Source of the DNA: Pseudomonas quercus
GTDB lineage: Bacteria; Pseudomonadota; Gammaproteobacteria; Pseudomonadales; Pseudomonadaceae
Reading direction: 5' to 3'
Assembly (NCBI RefSeq): GCF_012033695.1
Contig: NZ_JAAVJI010000002.1
Coordinates: 434,001-498,000, forward strand
DNA: 64,000 nucleotides
The notes under the pieces are model-generated. The model worked only from the letters and a program-made list of their open reading frames with translations, ran no database searches and was not told the DNA's origin. Below are positions 37,289 through 47,030 of this stretch, piece by piece; the stretch's first letter is position 1, and every line of letters starts with the position of its first letter. Made by a program: the position numbers and the translations under genes.

Positions 37289-37696
37289 TCAGGTCGCAGG
37301 CCGCTGCTCCTTGGACTCTACCCCCAATTCATCCCACACCGACTCGGCCAGGTGAAAGGTGGCGTTGGCCGCAGGAATGCCACAATAAATGGCGCTCTGC
37401 ATGATCACTTCCTTGAGCTCTTCCCGCGTAACGCCATTGTTGGCCGCCGCGCGCAGGTGGAGCTTCAATTCCTCGCTGCGGTTCATGCCGATCAACATGG
37501 CAATGGTGATCAGGCTGCGGGTATGGCGTGGCAGGCCAGGGCGGGTCCAGATGTCGCCCCAGGCATGCCGAGTAATCATTTCCTGAAACTCGCCGTTAAA
37601 ATCGTTAACGTTCTTCAGGCTGCGGTCCACATGGGCGTCGCCTAATACGGCACGCCGTACCTTCATGCCTTCTTCGTAGCGTTGCTGTTCATCCAC
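37289..37696 (-). CDS. pcaC: 4-carboxymuconolactone decarboxylase
   Basis: A 135-residue protein of the CMD family that decarboxylates gamma-carboxymuconolactone to beta-ketoadipate enol-lactone in protocatechuate breakdown. It contains DVDRSL-type opening (AHVDRSLKNVNDFNGEFQ), ITRHAWGDIWTRPGL and the helix pair with 'LHLRAAANNGVTREELKEVIMQSAIYCGIPAANATFHLAE'. GTG 37696 gives the standard start M-DEQQRYEEGM. Last gene of the pca operon, 16 bases after pcaD. Confidence 0.92.
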   Translation of the reverse strand: MDEQQRYEEGMKVRRAVLGDAHVDRSLKNVNDFNGEFQEMITRHAWGDIWTRPGLPRHTRSLITIAMLIGMNRSEELKLHLRAAANNGVTREELKEVIMQSAIYCGIPAANATFHLAESVWDELGVESKEQRPAT

Positions 37697-37712
37697 AATC
37701 AAGCACCCTTCT

Positions 37713-38501
37713 TCAAGCAAGCAAAAAGTCCAGCACGCGCTGGCTGAACGGCGTGCCGGTTTCGACGTTGGACAGGTGGGCGGCGGAGAACACCTGGTGC
37801 TCAGCCCCCTTCACCTGTTGCCGGATAAAGTCACCGCCTGCTGGCGGTGTTACAGCGTCTTCACTACCTGAGATAACCAGCAGAGGCACGGCAATACGGG
37901 CTACCTGCTCGCGGAAATCGGCATCGCGCACGGCGGCACAGTTGGCGGCATAGCCATCCGGCGACGTGGCGGCAAGCATGTCGGTAATACGCTTGACCTG
38001 CGCAGGCTCACGCTCGGCAAAGCCTGGGGTGAACCAGCGACCGATGGAAGCATCCCGTAACCCTGCCATGGCAGCTTCACGGTCACGCAGCACGGTTTCG
38101 ATGCGGCTGTTCCACACCTCGTTCGTGGCGATCTTCGCCGCTGTGTTGCAGATCACCAGCTTGTGCAGGCGGTCGCTGGCGTTGATACCCAGCCATTGGC
38201 CGATAAGCCCGCCCATGGACAGGCCACAGAACGACACGCGGTCACAGTGCAAGGCATCCAGCAGGGCTAGCACGTCTTGGCCCAGCTGCTCGACGGTATA
38301 GGGCCCTACGGTGACCAGCGACCTGCCATGCCCACGGGTGTCGTAACGCAGCACCCGAAAATGCTCGGCAAATACAGGCACCTGGCTGTCCCACATCCCC
38401 AGGTCGGTGCCCAGGGAATTGGACAGCACCAGCACCGGAGCACCCTCGGGGCCCTCCAGTTGATAATTGAGTTCGCCGTCGGCGAGTTTGACCTGTGCCA
38501 C
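37713..38501 (-). CDS. pcaD: 3-oxoadipate enol-lactonase
   Basis: A 262-residue alpha/beta-hydrolase. The nucleophile elbow is GLSMG (Ser95), the acid lies in ISGSEDAVTPP, and His is in the C-terminal AAHLSNVE. It opens beta-ketoadipate enol-lactone to beta-ketoadipate. Length and motifs match PcaD of Pseudomonas. It lies 12 bases after pcaB and just before pcaC, so the three convert carboxymuconate to beta-ketoadipate in order. Confidence 0.92.
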   Translation of the reverse strand: MAQVKLADGELNYQLEGPEGAPVLVLSNSLGTDLGMWDSQVPVFAEHFRVLRYDTRGHGRSLVTVGPYTVEQLGQDVLALLDALHCDRVSFCGLSMGGLIGQWLGINASDRLHKLVICNTAAKIATNEVWNSRIETVLRDREAAMAGLRDASIGRWFTPGFAEREPAQVKRITDMLAATSPDGYAANCAAVRDADFREQVARIAVPLLVISGSEDAVTPPAGGDFIRQQVKGAEHQVFSAAHLSNVETGTPFSQRVLDFLLA

Positions 38502-38513
38502 CTAAGCCTCCTG

Positions 38514-39878
38514 TTATTCAGCGGTACGTGTATGCTCGGCGACCGCGCGGGCCACCCAGCGCTCGGCCTGGCCCAGGTAGTGGGCCGGGTCCAGCAGGCG
38601 GTCCAGCTCCGTTGGCGACAACTCGGCGGTGACCTGGGGCTCATCGCCCAGCACGGCACGCAAGTGCCGGCCTTCAGCCACGGCGCGCTTGCAGCAACGC
38701 TCTACCAGGTGGTGTGCGGTTTCACGCCCCAGCCGCTGCGACAGCTCGATGCTCACGGCTTCGGCCATCACCAGGCCCTGGGTCAACTGCAGGTTATGGC
38801 CCATACGCTCGGCGTCTACCTCGAAACCCTCGGCAAACCCGATGGCATGCTCAAGTGCACCGCTAACCAGGCAACACAGTTCCGGTAGGGTGTCCCATTC
38901 GGCATGCCACAAGCCCAGGCTTCGCTCATGCTCCTGGGGCATGGCACTTAGCAGCGTGGAGACCAGCCCCGGCGCACGGGTCGCTGTGGCAATCAATACA
39001 GCCGCCCCGACCGGGTTGCGTTTGTGGGGCATGGTGGACGAGCCCCCTTTGCCTGGCGCAGAAGGCTCGAACACTTCACCGGCTTCGGTCTGCATCAGCA
39101 GGCTGATGTCGCGGCCCATCTTGCCCAGGGTTCCGGCCAGCAGCCCCAGCACGGTACCAAACTCGACCAGGCGATCACGGTGGGTATGCCAAGGTTGTTC
39201 GGGCAGGCCCAGTTTCAGCTCATCGGCCAGGGCTTCGGCCACCGGCCAGGCGTGCTCGCCCAACGCTGCCAATGTGCCAGAGGCGCCGCCGAACTGCAGC
39301 ACCAGTAGGCGCGGCTTGAGTTCAAGCAAACGCTGGCGATGGCGGTCAAGGGCACCCAGCCACCCAGCGATTTTCATGCCCAGGGTCACTGGGGTGGCGT
39401 GTTGTAGCCAGGTACGGCCCGGCATGGGCGTGGTGCGGTAACGCTGTGCCTGCTCGGCCAGGCAGTTCGTAAGGCCTGCAAGCCTGCGGTCAAACAGCTC
39501 AATTGCATCCCGCAGTTGCAGCACCAGCCCGGTATCCATCACGTCCTGGCTGGTGGCGCCCAAGTGCACATAACGCTCGGCGTCCGGCGCCTGTGCAGCC
39601 ACGCGCTTACCCAGCATTTTCACCAAGGGAATGGCCGAGTTGCCGCCCCCGCCAATGGCCAGGGCTAACGCATCCAGGTCATAGAGATGAGCATGGCACG
39701 CAGCCTCGATTTCAGGGGGAGCCGAGGCAGGAATCAACCCCGTGCGTGCCTGGGCCCGCGCCAATGCGGCTTCGAACGCCAGCATCCCCTGTACCCGCCC
39801 CTCGTTGGAAAAGATCCGGCGCATGCCCTCAAGGGTGAAGTACGCATCGAACAGGTCGTTGGTGGGGCGTGGGCTCAT
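38514..39878 (-). CDS. pcaB: 3-carboxy-cis,cis-muconate cycloisomerase
   Basis: A 454-residue member of the fumarase/argininosuccinate-lyase superfamily. The signature loop GKGGSSTMPHKRNP is present near residue 275, with HLGATSQDVMDT earlier. It cyclises beta-carboxymuconate to gamma-carboxymuconolactone. ATG 39878 follows GAGG with five-base spacing; an ATG five codons upstream (39893) is also possible. Confidence 0.92.
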   Translation of the reverse strand: MSPRPTNDLFDAYFTLEGMRRIFSNEGRVQGMLAFEAALARAQARTGLIPASAPPEIEAACHAHLYDLDALALAIGGGGNSAIPLVKMLGKRVAAQAPDAERYVHLGATSQDVMDTGLVLQLRDAIELFDRRLAGLTNCLAEQAQRYRTTPMPGRTWLQHATPVTLGMKIAGWLGALDRHRQRLLELKPRLLVLQFGGASGTLAALGEHAWPVAEALADELKLGLPEQPWHTHRDRLVEFGTVLGLLAGTLGKMGRDISLLMQTEAGEVFEPSAPGKGGSSTMPHKRNPVGAAVLIATATRAPGLVSTLLSAMPQEHERSLGLWHAEWDTLPELCCLVSGALEHAIGFAEGFEVDAERMGHNLQLTQGLVMAEAVSIELSQRLGRETAHHLVERCCKRAVAEGRHLRAVLGDEPQVTAELSPTELDRLLDPAHYLGQAERWVARAVAEHTRTAE

Positions 39879-39929
39879 GGTGTCCTCGTTCATCGACGCA
39901 CGCCCCTCAGGCGCGTGCGCCGGGCTGGG

Positions 39930-41228
39930 TCAATGGTCGTGGTGCAGGTAGGCCGCCTGTTTGGGCAACCGGAAGCTGAACAGGAACGCAATCACCAGCA
40001 TGGCAGTGACGTACCAGTAGAAGCTGTTTTCATTGCCACCGCTTTTCAAGCTCAGGGCCACGAACTCTGCCGAACCGCCGAAGATGGCGTTGGCGACGGC
40101 GTAGGACAATCCCACCCCCAGCGCGCGCACCTGGGGCGGGAACATCTCGGCTTTTACCAGCCCGCTGATAGAGGTGTAGAAACTGATGATAGCCATGGCC
40201 AGCACGATCAGTACGAAGGCCATGTAGGGGCTGCTGACGGTTTTAAGGGCCAGCAGAATAGGCACGGTACAGAGCGCACCCAGCCCACCGAACAGCAGCA
40301 TGGAATTGCGCCGCCCGATACGGTCGCTCAAGGAACCGAACAGCGGCTGCATGCACATGTACACGAACAGCGCGGCCGTCATCACGATGCTGGCCGTTTC
40401 CTTGGGCATGCCCGAAGTGTTGACCAGGAATTTTTGCATGTAAGTGGTAAAGGTGTAGAAGATCAACGAACCGCCAGCGGTGTAGCCCAGTACGGTAACG
40501 AACGCCAGCCAGTGGTGCTTGAACAGGCCCTTCAGGCTGCCGGCATCCTTGGCATTGCGGGTTTCCGCCGTACTGGTTTCCTCAAGGGAGCGACGCAGCA
40601 ACAGGGAAATCACGGCCGCAATGGCGCCAATCACGAATGGGATGCGCCAGCCCCAGGCGGTCAACTCGGCGCTGCTGTACATCTGCTGCAGCACCACAAC
40701 CACCAAGGACGCCAGCAATTGCCCGCCAATCAACGTGACGTACTGGAACGAGGCAAAGAAACCGCGCTGGCCACGCAGCGCAATTTCGCTCATATAGGTC
40801 GCGGTGGTGCCGTACTCGCCGCCCACCGACAGGCCTTGCAGCAAGCGGGCTAACAGCAGCAGCACAGGCGCCGCCACGCCAATGGCCGCATAGGTTGGCA
40901 AACACGCAATCATCAACGAGCCTGCACACATCATCAGCACGGCGATCATCATCGAAAGCCGCCGGCCATAACGGTCAGCGATACGGCCGAACAGCCACCC
41001 CCCGATAGGGCGCATCAGAAAACCTGCTGCGAACACCCCGGCGCTGTAAAGGAGTTGCACGGTGCGGTCTTCGGACGGGAAAAAAGACGGGGCAAAATAC
41101 AGACTGAAAAACGCATACACATAAAAGTCGAACCATTCGACGAGGTTGCCGGAGGAAGCACCGACGATGGCGAATATCCGCTTGCGCCGCTCTTCGCCTG
41201 TGTAAGGCGTATCAGGAGTGGTGGTCAT
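39930..41228 (-). CDS. pcaT: MFS transporter of the metabolite:H+ symporter family, likely dicarboxylate/beta-ketoadipate
   Basis: A 432-residue 12-helix symporter of the MHS family (KgtP/ShiA-like). It starts with a cytoplasmic tail, then '[30 protein letters not shown]', the first-helix signature of this family. Motif A is [18 protein letters not shown]. Position between pcaF and pcaB matches pcaT in P. putida, whose product is thought to transport beta-ketoadipate or related acids. A hairpin separates it from pcaF. Confidence 0.88.
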   Translation of the reverse strand: MTTTPDTPYTGEERRKRIFAIVGASSGNLVEWFDFYVYAFFSLYFAPSFFPSEDRTVQLLYSAGVFAAGFLMRPIGGWLFGRIADRYGRRLSMMIAVLMMCAGSLMIACLPTYAAIGVAAPVLLLLARLLQGLSVGGEYGTTATYMSEIALRGQRGFFASFQYVTLIGGQLLASLVVVVLQQMYSSAELTAWGWRIPFVIGAIAAVISLLLRRSLEETSTAETRNAKDAGSLKGLFKHHWLAFVTVLGYTAGGSLIFYTFTTYMQKFLVNTSGMPKETASIVMTAALFVYMCMQPLFGSLSDRIGRRNSMLLFGGLGALCTVPILLALKTVSSPYMAFVLIVLAMAIISFYTSISGLVKAEMFPPQVRALGVGLSYAVANAIFGGSAEFVALSLKSGGNENSFYWYVTAMLVIAFLFSFRLPKQAAYLHHDH

Positions 41229-41302
41229 CTATTGTTCTCATTAGGGGGATACGGAAGCGCTACCGTACCATTCCCTCTCTCAGCAATCACTCGAAACACA
41301 CC

Positions 41303-41322
41303 GGGCCTTGTGCGCAAGGCCC
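41303..41322 (-). terminator. Hairpin between pcaF and pcaT
   Basis: GGGCCTTG-TGCG-CAAGGCCC, an eight-base perfect stem with a four-base loop in the 128-base gap. No T-run follows on the minus strand, so it may be a partial terminator or an mRNA stabiliser that sets pcaT-BDC level. Confidence 0.45.
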
Positions 41323-41356
41323 TATATATGCTCAGGGAACGACGCAAGAAGCAGGG

Positions 41357-42559
41357 TCATACCCGCTCCAAGGCCAAGGCCACGCCCTGCCCTACGCCTA
41401 CACACATGGTGGCCAATGCCCTTTTACCACCACTGCGCTGAAGGTGATGAACGGCCGTCAAGACCAGGCGCGCGCCACTCATGCCCAAGGGATGCCCCAA
41501 GGCAATGCCGCCGCCATTGGGGTTCACATGGGGGGCATCGTCGGCCACACCTAGGTCGCGTAACACGGCCAGGCCCTGTGAAGCGAAGGCCTCATTGAGT
41601 TCGATCAGGTCGAAATCTTCCACCGTCAGCCCAAGGCGCCCGATGAGCTTGCGCACCGCCGGAACCGGGCCAATGCCCATTACGCGAGGGGCAACGCCTG
41701 CGCTGGCCACGCCCAGTACACGGGCCCGAGGCGTAAGGCCATGTTTTTCTACCGCCTCGGCCGAGGCCAGGATCAGCGCCGCAGCACCGTCGTTCACACC
41801 TGAGGCGTTACCGGCTGTCACGGTCTTGTCCGGGCCATTGACTGGTTTGAGGCGGGCCAAGGCCTCAAGGGTAGTGTCGGGGCGCGGGTGTTCGTCGGTG
41901 TCGACAACTGTTTCGCCCTTCTTGCCAGGAATGTGTACAGGCACGATTTCCTCGGCGTAAAAGCCTGACGCCTGCGCTGCCGCACTGCGTTGCTGGCTGC
42001 GCAGGGCAAAGGCATCCTGGTCTTCACGAGACACCTGGTAGTCATCTGCCACGTTGTCAGCGGTTTGGGGCATGGCGTCGACGCCATAGTGCGCCTTCAT
42101 GGCCGGGTTCACGAAACGCCAGCCAATGGTGGTGTCTTCGATCTTCATGTTGCGCGACCAGGCTGTGTCAGCCTTGCCCATCACAAAGGGTGCGCGGGAC
42201 ATGGACTCTACGCCACCAGCAATGGCCAGGTCGATTTCGCCCGTGGCAATGGCGCGGAAGGCGCTGCCCACCGCGTCCAGCCCCGAGGCACACAGGCGGT
42301 TGAGTGTGATACCGGGAACGGTAGGCGGCAGGCCGGCCAACAGCAAGGCCATGCGTGCCACATTGCGGTTGTCTTCACCGGCCTGGTTGGCACAGCCCAT
42401 GAACACTTCGTCCAACGCGCTCCAATCAACCTGCGGGTTGCGCGCCATCAAAGCCTTGATGGGGACCGCCGCCAGGTCGTCAGCACGCACAGCCGCCAAG
42501 GCACCGCCCATACGGCCGATAGGCGTACGTGTGGCGTCGCAAATAAATACATCGCGCAT
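41357..42559 (-). CDS. pcaF: 3-oxoadipyl-CoA thiolase
   Basis: A 400-residue thiolase that cleaves beta-ketoadipyl-CoA to succinyl-CoA and acetyl-CoA, the last step of the pathway. The nucleophile Cys90 lies in [13 protein letters not shown], His356 in [10 protein letters not shown] and the second Cys386 in [10 protein letters not shown]. The ATG shares one base with the pcaJ stop, so the two are translationally coupled. Confidence 0.93.
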   Translation of the reverse strand: MRDVFICDATRTPIGRMGGALAAVRADDLAAVPIKALMARNPQVDWSALDEVFMGCANQAGEDNRNVARMALLLAGLPPTVPGITLNRLCASGLDAVGSAFRAIATGEIDLAIAGGVESMSRAPFVMGKADTAWSRNMKIEDTTIGWRFVNPAMKAHYGVDAMPQTADNVADDYQVSREDQDAFALRSQQRSAAAQASGFYAEEIVPVHIPGKKGETVVDTDEHPRPDTTLEALARLKPVNGPDKTVTAGNASGVNDGAAALILASAEAVEKHGLTPRARVLGVASAGVAPRVMGIGPVPAVRKLIGRLGLTVEDFDLIELNEAFASQGLAVLRDLGVADDAPHVNPNGGGIALGHPLGMSGARLVLTAVHHLQRSGGKRALATMCVGVGQGVALALERV

Positions 42560-43338
42560 CAGGCTTCTCCAGGGGCTTGGCCATGGGCGGCCGCCGTACG
42601 GGCTTCCAGGTCGCGCAGGGCCGTCAGTTCGGCTTCGGTAGGCTCACCGGTGGTGGCGACGTTGTCGGCGAATCGGATAGCCCACCCTGTCGCCGCCGTG
42701 ATCTGCTCGCGGGTAACACCCGGGTGAATCGAGGTGACCACGAACTCGTGGCTGCCCGCTTCGGGTTCCATGATGCACAGGTCGGTAATGATGCCCACCG
42801 GCCCTGCGCCCGGTAGCCCAAGGCGCTTGCGCGAATCGCCGCCTTCGCCGTGGCCTACGGAGGTGATGAAGTCCAGCTTTTCTACAAAGCTGCGGTGGGA
42901 CTGCTTGAGAATGATCAACACGCTCTTGGCAGAACCGGCGATTTCAGGTGCCCCTCCGGCCCCCGGCAGGCGCACCTTGGGCGTGTGGTAATCGCCTACC
43001 ACCGTGGTGTTGATGTTACCGAAACGGTCGACTTGTGCGGCGCCCAGGAAGCCGACATCGATGCGGCCGCCCTGCAGCCAGTAACGGAAGATTTCGCCTG
43101 TTGGCACTACGGTGTCAGCGGTTTCCGCCAGCTCGCCATCGCCGATAGACAGGGGCAGCACCGTGGGTTTGGCGCCGATAGGGCCAGACTCATAGATCAG
43201 CACCACATCAGGGGACGAGGTCAACCGAGCCAGGTTCGCGGCCTTGGACGGCAAGCCGATGCCCACAAAGCAGACCGAACCGTTTTTCAGGCGGCGGGCC
43301 GCTGCCACGGTCATCATTTCGGACGTGGAGTAAGTCAT
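42559..43338 (-). CDS. pcaJ: 3-oxoadipate CoA-transferase, beta subunit (CatJ-type)
   Basis: A 259-residue subunit of the succinyl-CoA:3-oxoadipate CoA-transferase. The likely catalytic Glu is residue 50 in [12 protein letters not shown]. At 259 residues it belongs to the longer class seen in CatJ of chloroaromatic degraders such as strain B13, not the roughly 213-residue PcaJ of P. putida KT2440 as I recall it. One-base overlap with both pcaI and pcaF shows tight coupling. The symbol is chosen by pathway context. Confidence 0.88.
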   Translation of the reverse strand: MTYSTSEMMTVAAARRLKNGSVCFVGIGLPSKAANLARLTSSPDVVLIYESGPIGAKPTVLPLSIGDGELAETADTVVPTGEIFRYWLQGGRIDVGFLGAAQVDRFGNINTTVVGDYHTPKVRLPGAGGAPEIAGSAKSVLIILKQSHRSFVEKLDFITSVGHGEGGDSRKRLGLPGAGPVGIITDLCIMEPEAGSHEFVVTSIHPGVTREQITAATGWAIRFADNVATTGEPTEAELTALRDLEARTAAAHGQAPGEA

Positions 43339-44195
43339 CAGGCGTGCTCTCCGGCTTGGCTGAGTTTGGCGCGGTACGCTTCGAAGTCGCGCGTGCCGCG
43401 CACGTACTCATCGATCCAGGCCGTAAAGGTGTCACGGCCCCGTGCGATAGGGTCCCAGGCTTGGTAGAAGCGGTTGTCACGCTCGGTATACCCGTGGGCA
43501 TAGGAGGGATGCGAACCTCCTGGCACCAGGCAGACGGCACTCAAGGCCCAGGTCGGCAACACGCAGGCATTCATCGGGGCCTGCAGGTCATCCACAATTT
43601 CTTCAACGGTGACGATGCAGCGCTTGGCCGCCAGGGCGGCTTCCTTCTGTACCCCCAGAATGCCCCACAGCAACACATTGCCCTTGCGGTCGGCCTTTTG
43701 AGCATGGATCACGGTCACATCCGGGCGTACCGAGGGCACCGCGGCCAGCACTTCGCCCGTAAAGGGGCAGGTCACCGTCTTGATCAGCGGGTTGACCTTG
43801 GGCAGGTCAGACCCGGCATAGGCGCGCAGTACCGCAAAAGGCAGCCCGGAAGCGCCGGCTACATAGGCGTTGGCCAGGTCAGCATGGCTGTGTTCTTCGA
43901 TCTCGATCGCCTGGGGCCACTGCTTCTCCACGGCGTCGCGCAGGCGGTGCAACGAGCCAACACCGGGGTTACCGCCCCAGGAGAAAATCAGTTTACGCGC
44001 GCACCCTGCACCGATCAGTTGGTCATAAATCAGGTCTGGGGTCATGCGCACCAAGGTCAGGTCTTTCTTTGCCTGACGGATGATCTCGTGACCGGCGGCC
44101 GTAGGAATAAGGTGAGTAAACCCTTCAAGGGCGACGGTATCGCCATCGTTCACGAATTGCTTCACAGCCTCGTGAAGTGAGAGAAGCTCAGCCAT
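43338..44195 (-). CDS. pcaI: 3-oxoadipate CoA-transferase, alpha subunit (CatI-type)
   Basis: A 285-residue CoA-transferase family I subunit. MAELLSLHEAVKQFVNDGDTVALEGFTHL opens the protein; IFSWGGNPGVGSLHRLRDAVE and KADRKGNVLLWGILGVQKEAALAA follow. As with pcaJ, length and sequence fit the CatI class. ATG 44195 has AGGAG upstream; the frame is open to 44282 without a ribosome-binding site. Two PcaR-like boxes lie about 95-125 bases upstream, so this is the head of a pcaIJF(TBDC) unit. Confidence 0.88.
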   Translation of the reverse strand: MAELLSLHEAVKQFVNDGDTVALEGFTHLIPTAAGHEIIRQAKKDLTLVRMTPDLIYDQLIGAGCARKLIFSWGGNPGVGSLHRLRDAVEKQWPQAIEIEEHSHADLANAYVAGASGLPFAVLRAYAGSDLPKVNPLIKTVTCPFTGEVLAAVPSVRPDVTVIHAQKADRKGNVLLWGILGVQKEAALAAKRCIVTVEEIVDDLQAPMNACVLPTWALSAVCLVPGGSHPSYAHGYTERDNRFYQAWDPIARGRDTFTAWIDEYVRGTRDFEAYRAKLSQAGEHA

Positions 44196-44288
44196 GTCGC
44201 GAGGACTCCTTTTTGTTTGAGGGGCTGGCCATTGGCAGTCCCTGTGCATACGTGCAGAGCAGGTTACGATTCGCCACTGCACCGTACA

Positions 44289-44322
44289 ATCCGATTATCG
44301 AGTATGCGTTCGGTGATCGAAC
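44289..44322 (-). promoter_or_regulatory. pcaI promoter region with two PcaR-type boxes
   Basis: On the minus strand GTTCGATCACCGAAC (44308-44322) and ACTCGATAATCGGAT (44289-44303) lie four bases apart. They match the PcaR recognition sequence, as I recall it (GTTCGATAATCGCAC), at about 12 and 11 of 15 positions. GATAAT in the second box could serve as a -10 element. Confidence 0.65.
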
Positions 44323-44336
44323 GCTACTCTCAGCTG

Positions 44337-45683
44337 TTACGTGGCATCAGCGTGGCTTACGCGGCCTTTGATATAGACCGCTGCCGTGGCCAGCACCGCA
44401 GGTACCAACAGCGCCGTGAGCACTTGAGCGAACGTCCAGCCGGCGCCCAGTAGCGCTGCGCCACTGGAAGCCCCCAATATGGCGCCGAATCGGCCAATCC
44501 CCAACATCCAGGACACCCCCGTGGCGCGGGCCTGCGTGGGGTAATAACGCGCTGCCAGCGAGGGCATCGCGGACTGGGCGCCGTTCACGCACATGCCGGC
44601 TACCAGCACCAGGGTTGCCAGCAGCACAAAATTGCCCAGGCTCTGGCCCACCGCATACGCAAACACGCCGGCCAGGCAATAAAAGGTGGCAATCACCTTG
44701 TGCGGGTTGAAGCGGTCCATGGCCCAGCCGACGGCAACTGCACTGAGTACGCCGCCAAACTGGAACAAGCCGCCGATAAACGCGGCCTGCTCCATGCTCG
44801 CACCACTATCTCGGATAAGGGTAGGCAGCCAGCTGGTCAGCAGGTACACGATCACCAAGCCCATGAAGTAGGTCAACCACAGCAACAAGGTGCCGGTCTT
44901 ATAGGTGCCGGAGAACATGACGGCAAACACGTTGCGGGCATTCACAGTCGTTAGCTCAGGCACACTGAAGGTGCTTGCCTGGGCAACCACGGTGGGGCTG
45001 ATGGGCGCTAGCACATGGCGAACGCGGTCCACGCCTCGGTTACGTACAATGAGAAAACGCGCGGATTCCGGCAGCCAGATCATCAGCACCACCAGCAATA
45101 CCAGAGGTAGCACGCCGCCTAGCAGGAGCAGGCTGTGCCAACCGTAGGCCGGAATGAGTTTGGCAGAGATAAAACCACCCCCAGCCATGCCCAGGTTGAA
45201 GCCACAGAACATGCTGGTCACCAGCAGAGACTTGAGGCGTTCGGGGGTGTATTCAGACAGCAACGTAGTGGCGTTGGGCATGCCCGCCCCCAAGCCGATA
45301 CCGGTAAGCAGGCGCAGGATCATGAGCTGATCGATGTTAGTGCTGTAGGCCGACGCCAGGCTGAAAACGCCAAACACGGCCACTGCCGCCACCAGCACTA
45401 CCTTGCGGCCAAAGCGGTCAGCCAGTGGCCCCGAACCCAGGGCACCGAACACCATCCCGACCAGTGCCGCGCTCATGACTGGCCCCAGGCTACCCTTGGG
45501 CAAGCCCCAATCCTGAGACAAGGCAGGGGCGATGAACCCCATGGCGGCCGTGTCCAGGCCATCGAGAAACACAATCAGAAAACACAGCAGGACAACCCGC
45601 CATTGGAAGCGGGACAACGGCTGGCTATTGATAAACGACTGAACGTCGAGGCAATGGCCCGGAGCAGCGTGAGGACGGTTCAT
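44337..45683 (-). CDS. pcaK: 4-hydroxybenzoate/protocatechuate MFS symporter
   Basis: A 448-residue aromatic-acid:H+ symporter (AAHS family), the same length as PcaK of P. putida. The first helix has the essential acidic motif LDGLDTAAMGFIAPAL. Motif A is GPLADRFGRKVVLV, with the second copy GWAMDRFNPHK. ATG 45683 is used; the frame extends to 45737 without a good site. PcaK imports 4-hydroxybenzoate and protocatechuate and contributes to chemotaxis in relatives. It follows pcaR by 121 bases with its own PcaR box. Confidence 0.92.
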   Translation of the reverse strand: MNRPHAAPGHCLDVQSFINSQPLSRFQWRVVLLCFLIVFLDGLDTAAMGFIAPALSQDWGLPKGSLGPVMSAALVGMVFGALGSGPLADRFGRKVVLVAAVAVFGVFSLASAYSTNIDQLMILRLLTGIGLGAGMPNATTLLSEYTPERLKSLLVTSMFCGFNLGMAGGGFISAKLIPAYGWHSLLLLGGVLPLVLLVVLMIWLPESARFLIVRNRGVDRVRHVLAPISPTVVAQASTFSVPELTTVNARNVFAVMFSGTYKTGTLLLWLTYFMGLVIVYLLTSWLPTLIRDSGASMEQAAFIGGLFQFGGVLSAVAVGWAMDRFNPHKVIATFYCLAGVFAYAVGQSLGNFVLLATLVLVAGMCVNGAQSAMPSLAARYYPTQARATGVSWMLGIGRFGAILGASSGAALLGAGWTFAQVLTALLVPAVLATAAVYIKGRVSHADAT

Positions 45684-45781
45684 TATTTTTATTCCACCGA
45701 AGGCACCCGACGAACGCTTCGGCGGGTGAGGCGACATTAAGAGCCGCCTCCGCGCACCGTCAATTCGGTAAAGGGCAATCA

Positions 45782-45796
45782 GTGCGTTTATCGAAC
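45782..45796 (-). promoter_or_regulatory. PcaR-type box upstream of pcaK
   Basis: GTTCGATAAACGCAC on the minus strand differs from the remembered PcaR consensus GTTCGATAATCGCAC at one of 15 positions. It sits eight bases past the pcaR stop and about 100 bases before pcaK. Confidence 0.7.
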
Positions 45797-45804
45797 AGTG
45801 CTTG

Positions 45805-46647
45805 TCAGCTGAACAGCTGAGTGCTCAGGTCCCGGCTGGCAGCCAGCATGATAGGCAGAAAACGCTGCTCCAACTCGCCTCGGCCTACGCGCCCGGCATG
45901 GGTGCTGACATTCAACGCCGCCAATACCTGGCCGGACGCGTCGTACACCGGTACGGCAATGGAGCGCAGGCCTTGCTCCAGCTCCTGGTCGACAATGCAC
46001 CAGCCCTGTTGTCGCACCTGCTCCAGGCACGCTTTGAGTTGCTCCGGGCCGGTAATGGTTTTGCGGGTCTTGGGTTGCAACTCCACATGGCTCAGGTAAT
46101 CACCCAGGGTGGCATCGTCCAGCGCTGACAGCAGAATCCGCCCCATGGAGGTGCAATACGCCGGCAACCGGCCACCTACCGAAAGGTCGACCGAGATCAA
46201 CCGCTGGGTAGTCGCACTGCGCGCTATATAAAGAATGTCATCGCCTTCAAGGGTGGCCATGTTACAGGCCTCGTGAAGTTGCTCGCTCATGCGATCCAGG
46301 TAAGGCTGCGCTGATACAGCCAGGGGCGTTGAGGACAAGTAGGCATGCCCTAACGTAAGCACCTTGGGCAACAACGAATAAGTCCGCCCATCGGTGGTGG
46401 CGTACCCCAGTTTGATCAAGGTATGCAGGCACCGGCGCACAGCTGCCCGAGGAATTTCGGTGCGGTGGCTGATCTGGGCAATGGTGAGGTGGCGCTTGCG
46501 CTCCTGAAAGGCCTGGACCACGGCCAGCCCTCTGGCCAGAGACGTCATGAAGTCCGGGTCTCCGGCGAACGCCTGTATACGTTTGGCCGGTGACGCTACG
46601 ATAGGCGGCGCGAGCGAACTGAACGCAGTGCGAAGTTGGTCGTTCAC
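45805..46647 (-). CDS. pcaR: IclR-family activator of the pca regulon
   Basis: A 280-residue IclR-type regulator. The helix-turn-helix is LTIAQISHRTEIPRAAVRRCLHTLIKLGYA, and the effector domain has 'VDLSVGGRLPAYCTSMGRILLSA' and 'GWCIVDQELEQGLRSIAVPVYD'. PcaR activates pca genes in response to beta-ketoadipate. GTG 46647 follows GAGGACCTACC; a longer frame reaches 46680. A PcaR box about 40 bases upstream suggests autoregulation. Confidence 0.92.
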   Translation of the reverse strand: MNDQLRTAFSSLAPPIVASPAKRIQAFAGDPDFMTSLARGLAVVQAFQERKRHLTIAQISHRTEIPRAAVRRCLHTLIKLGYATTDGRTYSLLPKVLTLGHAYLSSTPLAVSAQPYLDRMSEQLHEACNMATLEGDDILYIARSATTQRLISVDLSVGGRLPAYCTSMGRILLSALDDATLGDYLSHVELQPKTRKTITGPEQLKACLEQVRQQGWCIVDQELEQGLRSIAVPVYDASGQVLAALNVSTHAGRVGRGELEQRFLPIMLAASRDLSTQLFS

Positions 46648-46684
46648 GGTAGGTCCTCGTGGCCGGAATGTGCTGTACAACGTA

Positions 46685-46699
46685 GGTCGATTATCGAAC
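46685..46699 (-). promoter_or_regulatory. PcaR-type box upstream of pcaR
   Basis: GTTCGATAATCGACC on the minus strand, 38 bases before the pcaR start, agrees with the remembered consensus at 13 of 15 positions. The location fits negative autoregulation. Confidence 0.65.
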
Positions 46700-47030
46700 G
46701 GCTGGCCGATTACCGCAATTGGCCAGCCCGCCTCTTCTCTTCCCCATACCGCTACGCACCTTGAGGAAGGCTCGGCGACCAGCCGTTCGTTTTATTGCCA
46801 TGGGGTTGGCCAATGGCAAACGTAAAAATAAAAACATGAATGGCATTAAACCTTTTTGTGCATATAAGGATCCAAACAAGTGCGACACACCTGCGCTTTG
46901 CTATATTTGGAAACCTCCTGGAAGTTGACTAACTGTAACTTATAGCGCTAACGTTGCCTTACCTGTTCCCAGGCACCGCCAATAGGGTTACGGGTATACT
47001 CCCACTTCCAATGCTCATAAAGGTAAGCAT
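46700..47030. other. Intergenic region between pcaR and the small gene at 47031
   Basis: No coding frame of note. The centre (46795-46950) is clearly AT-richer than its flanks (AAACGTAAAAATAAAAACATG and ATATTTGG), which suits promoters. No strong hairpin or repeat was found. Confidence 0.5.
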
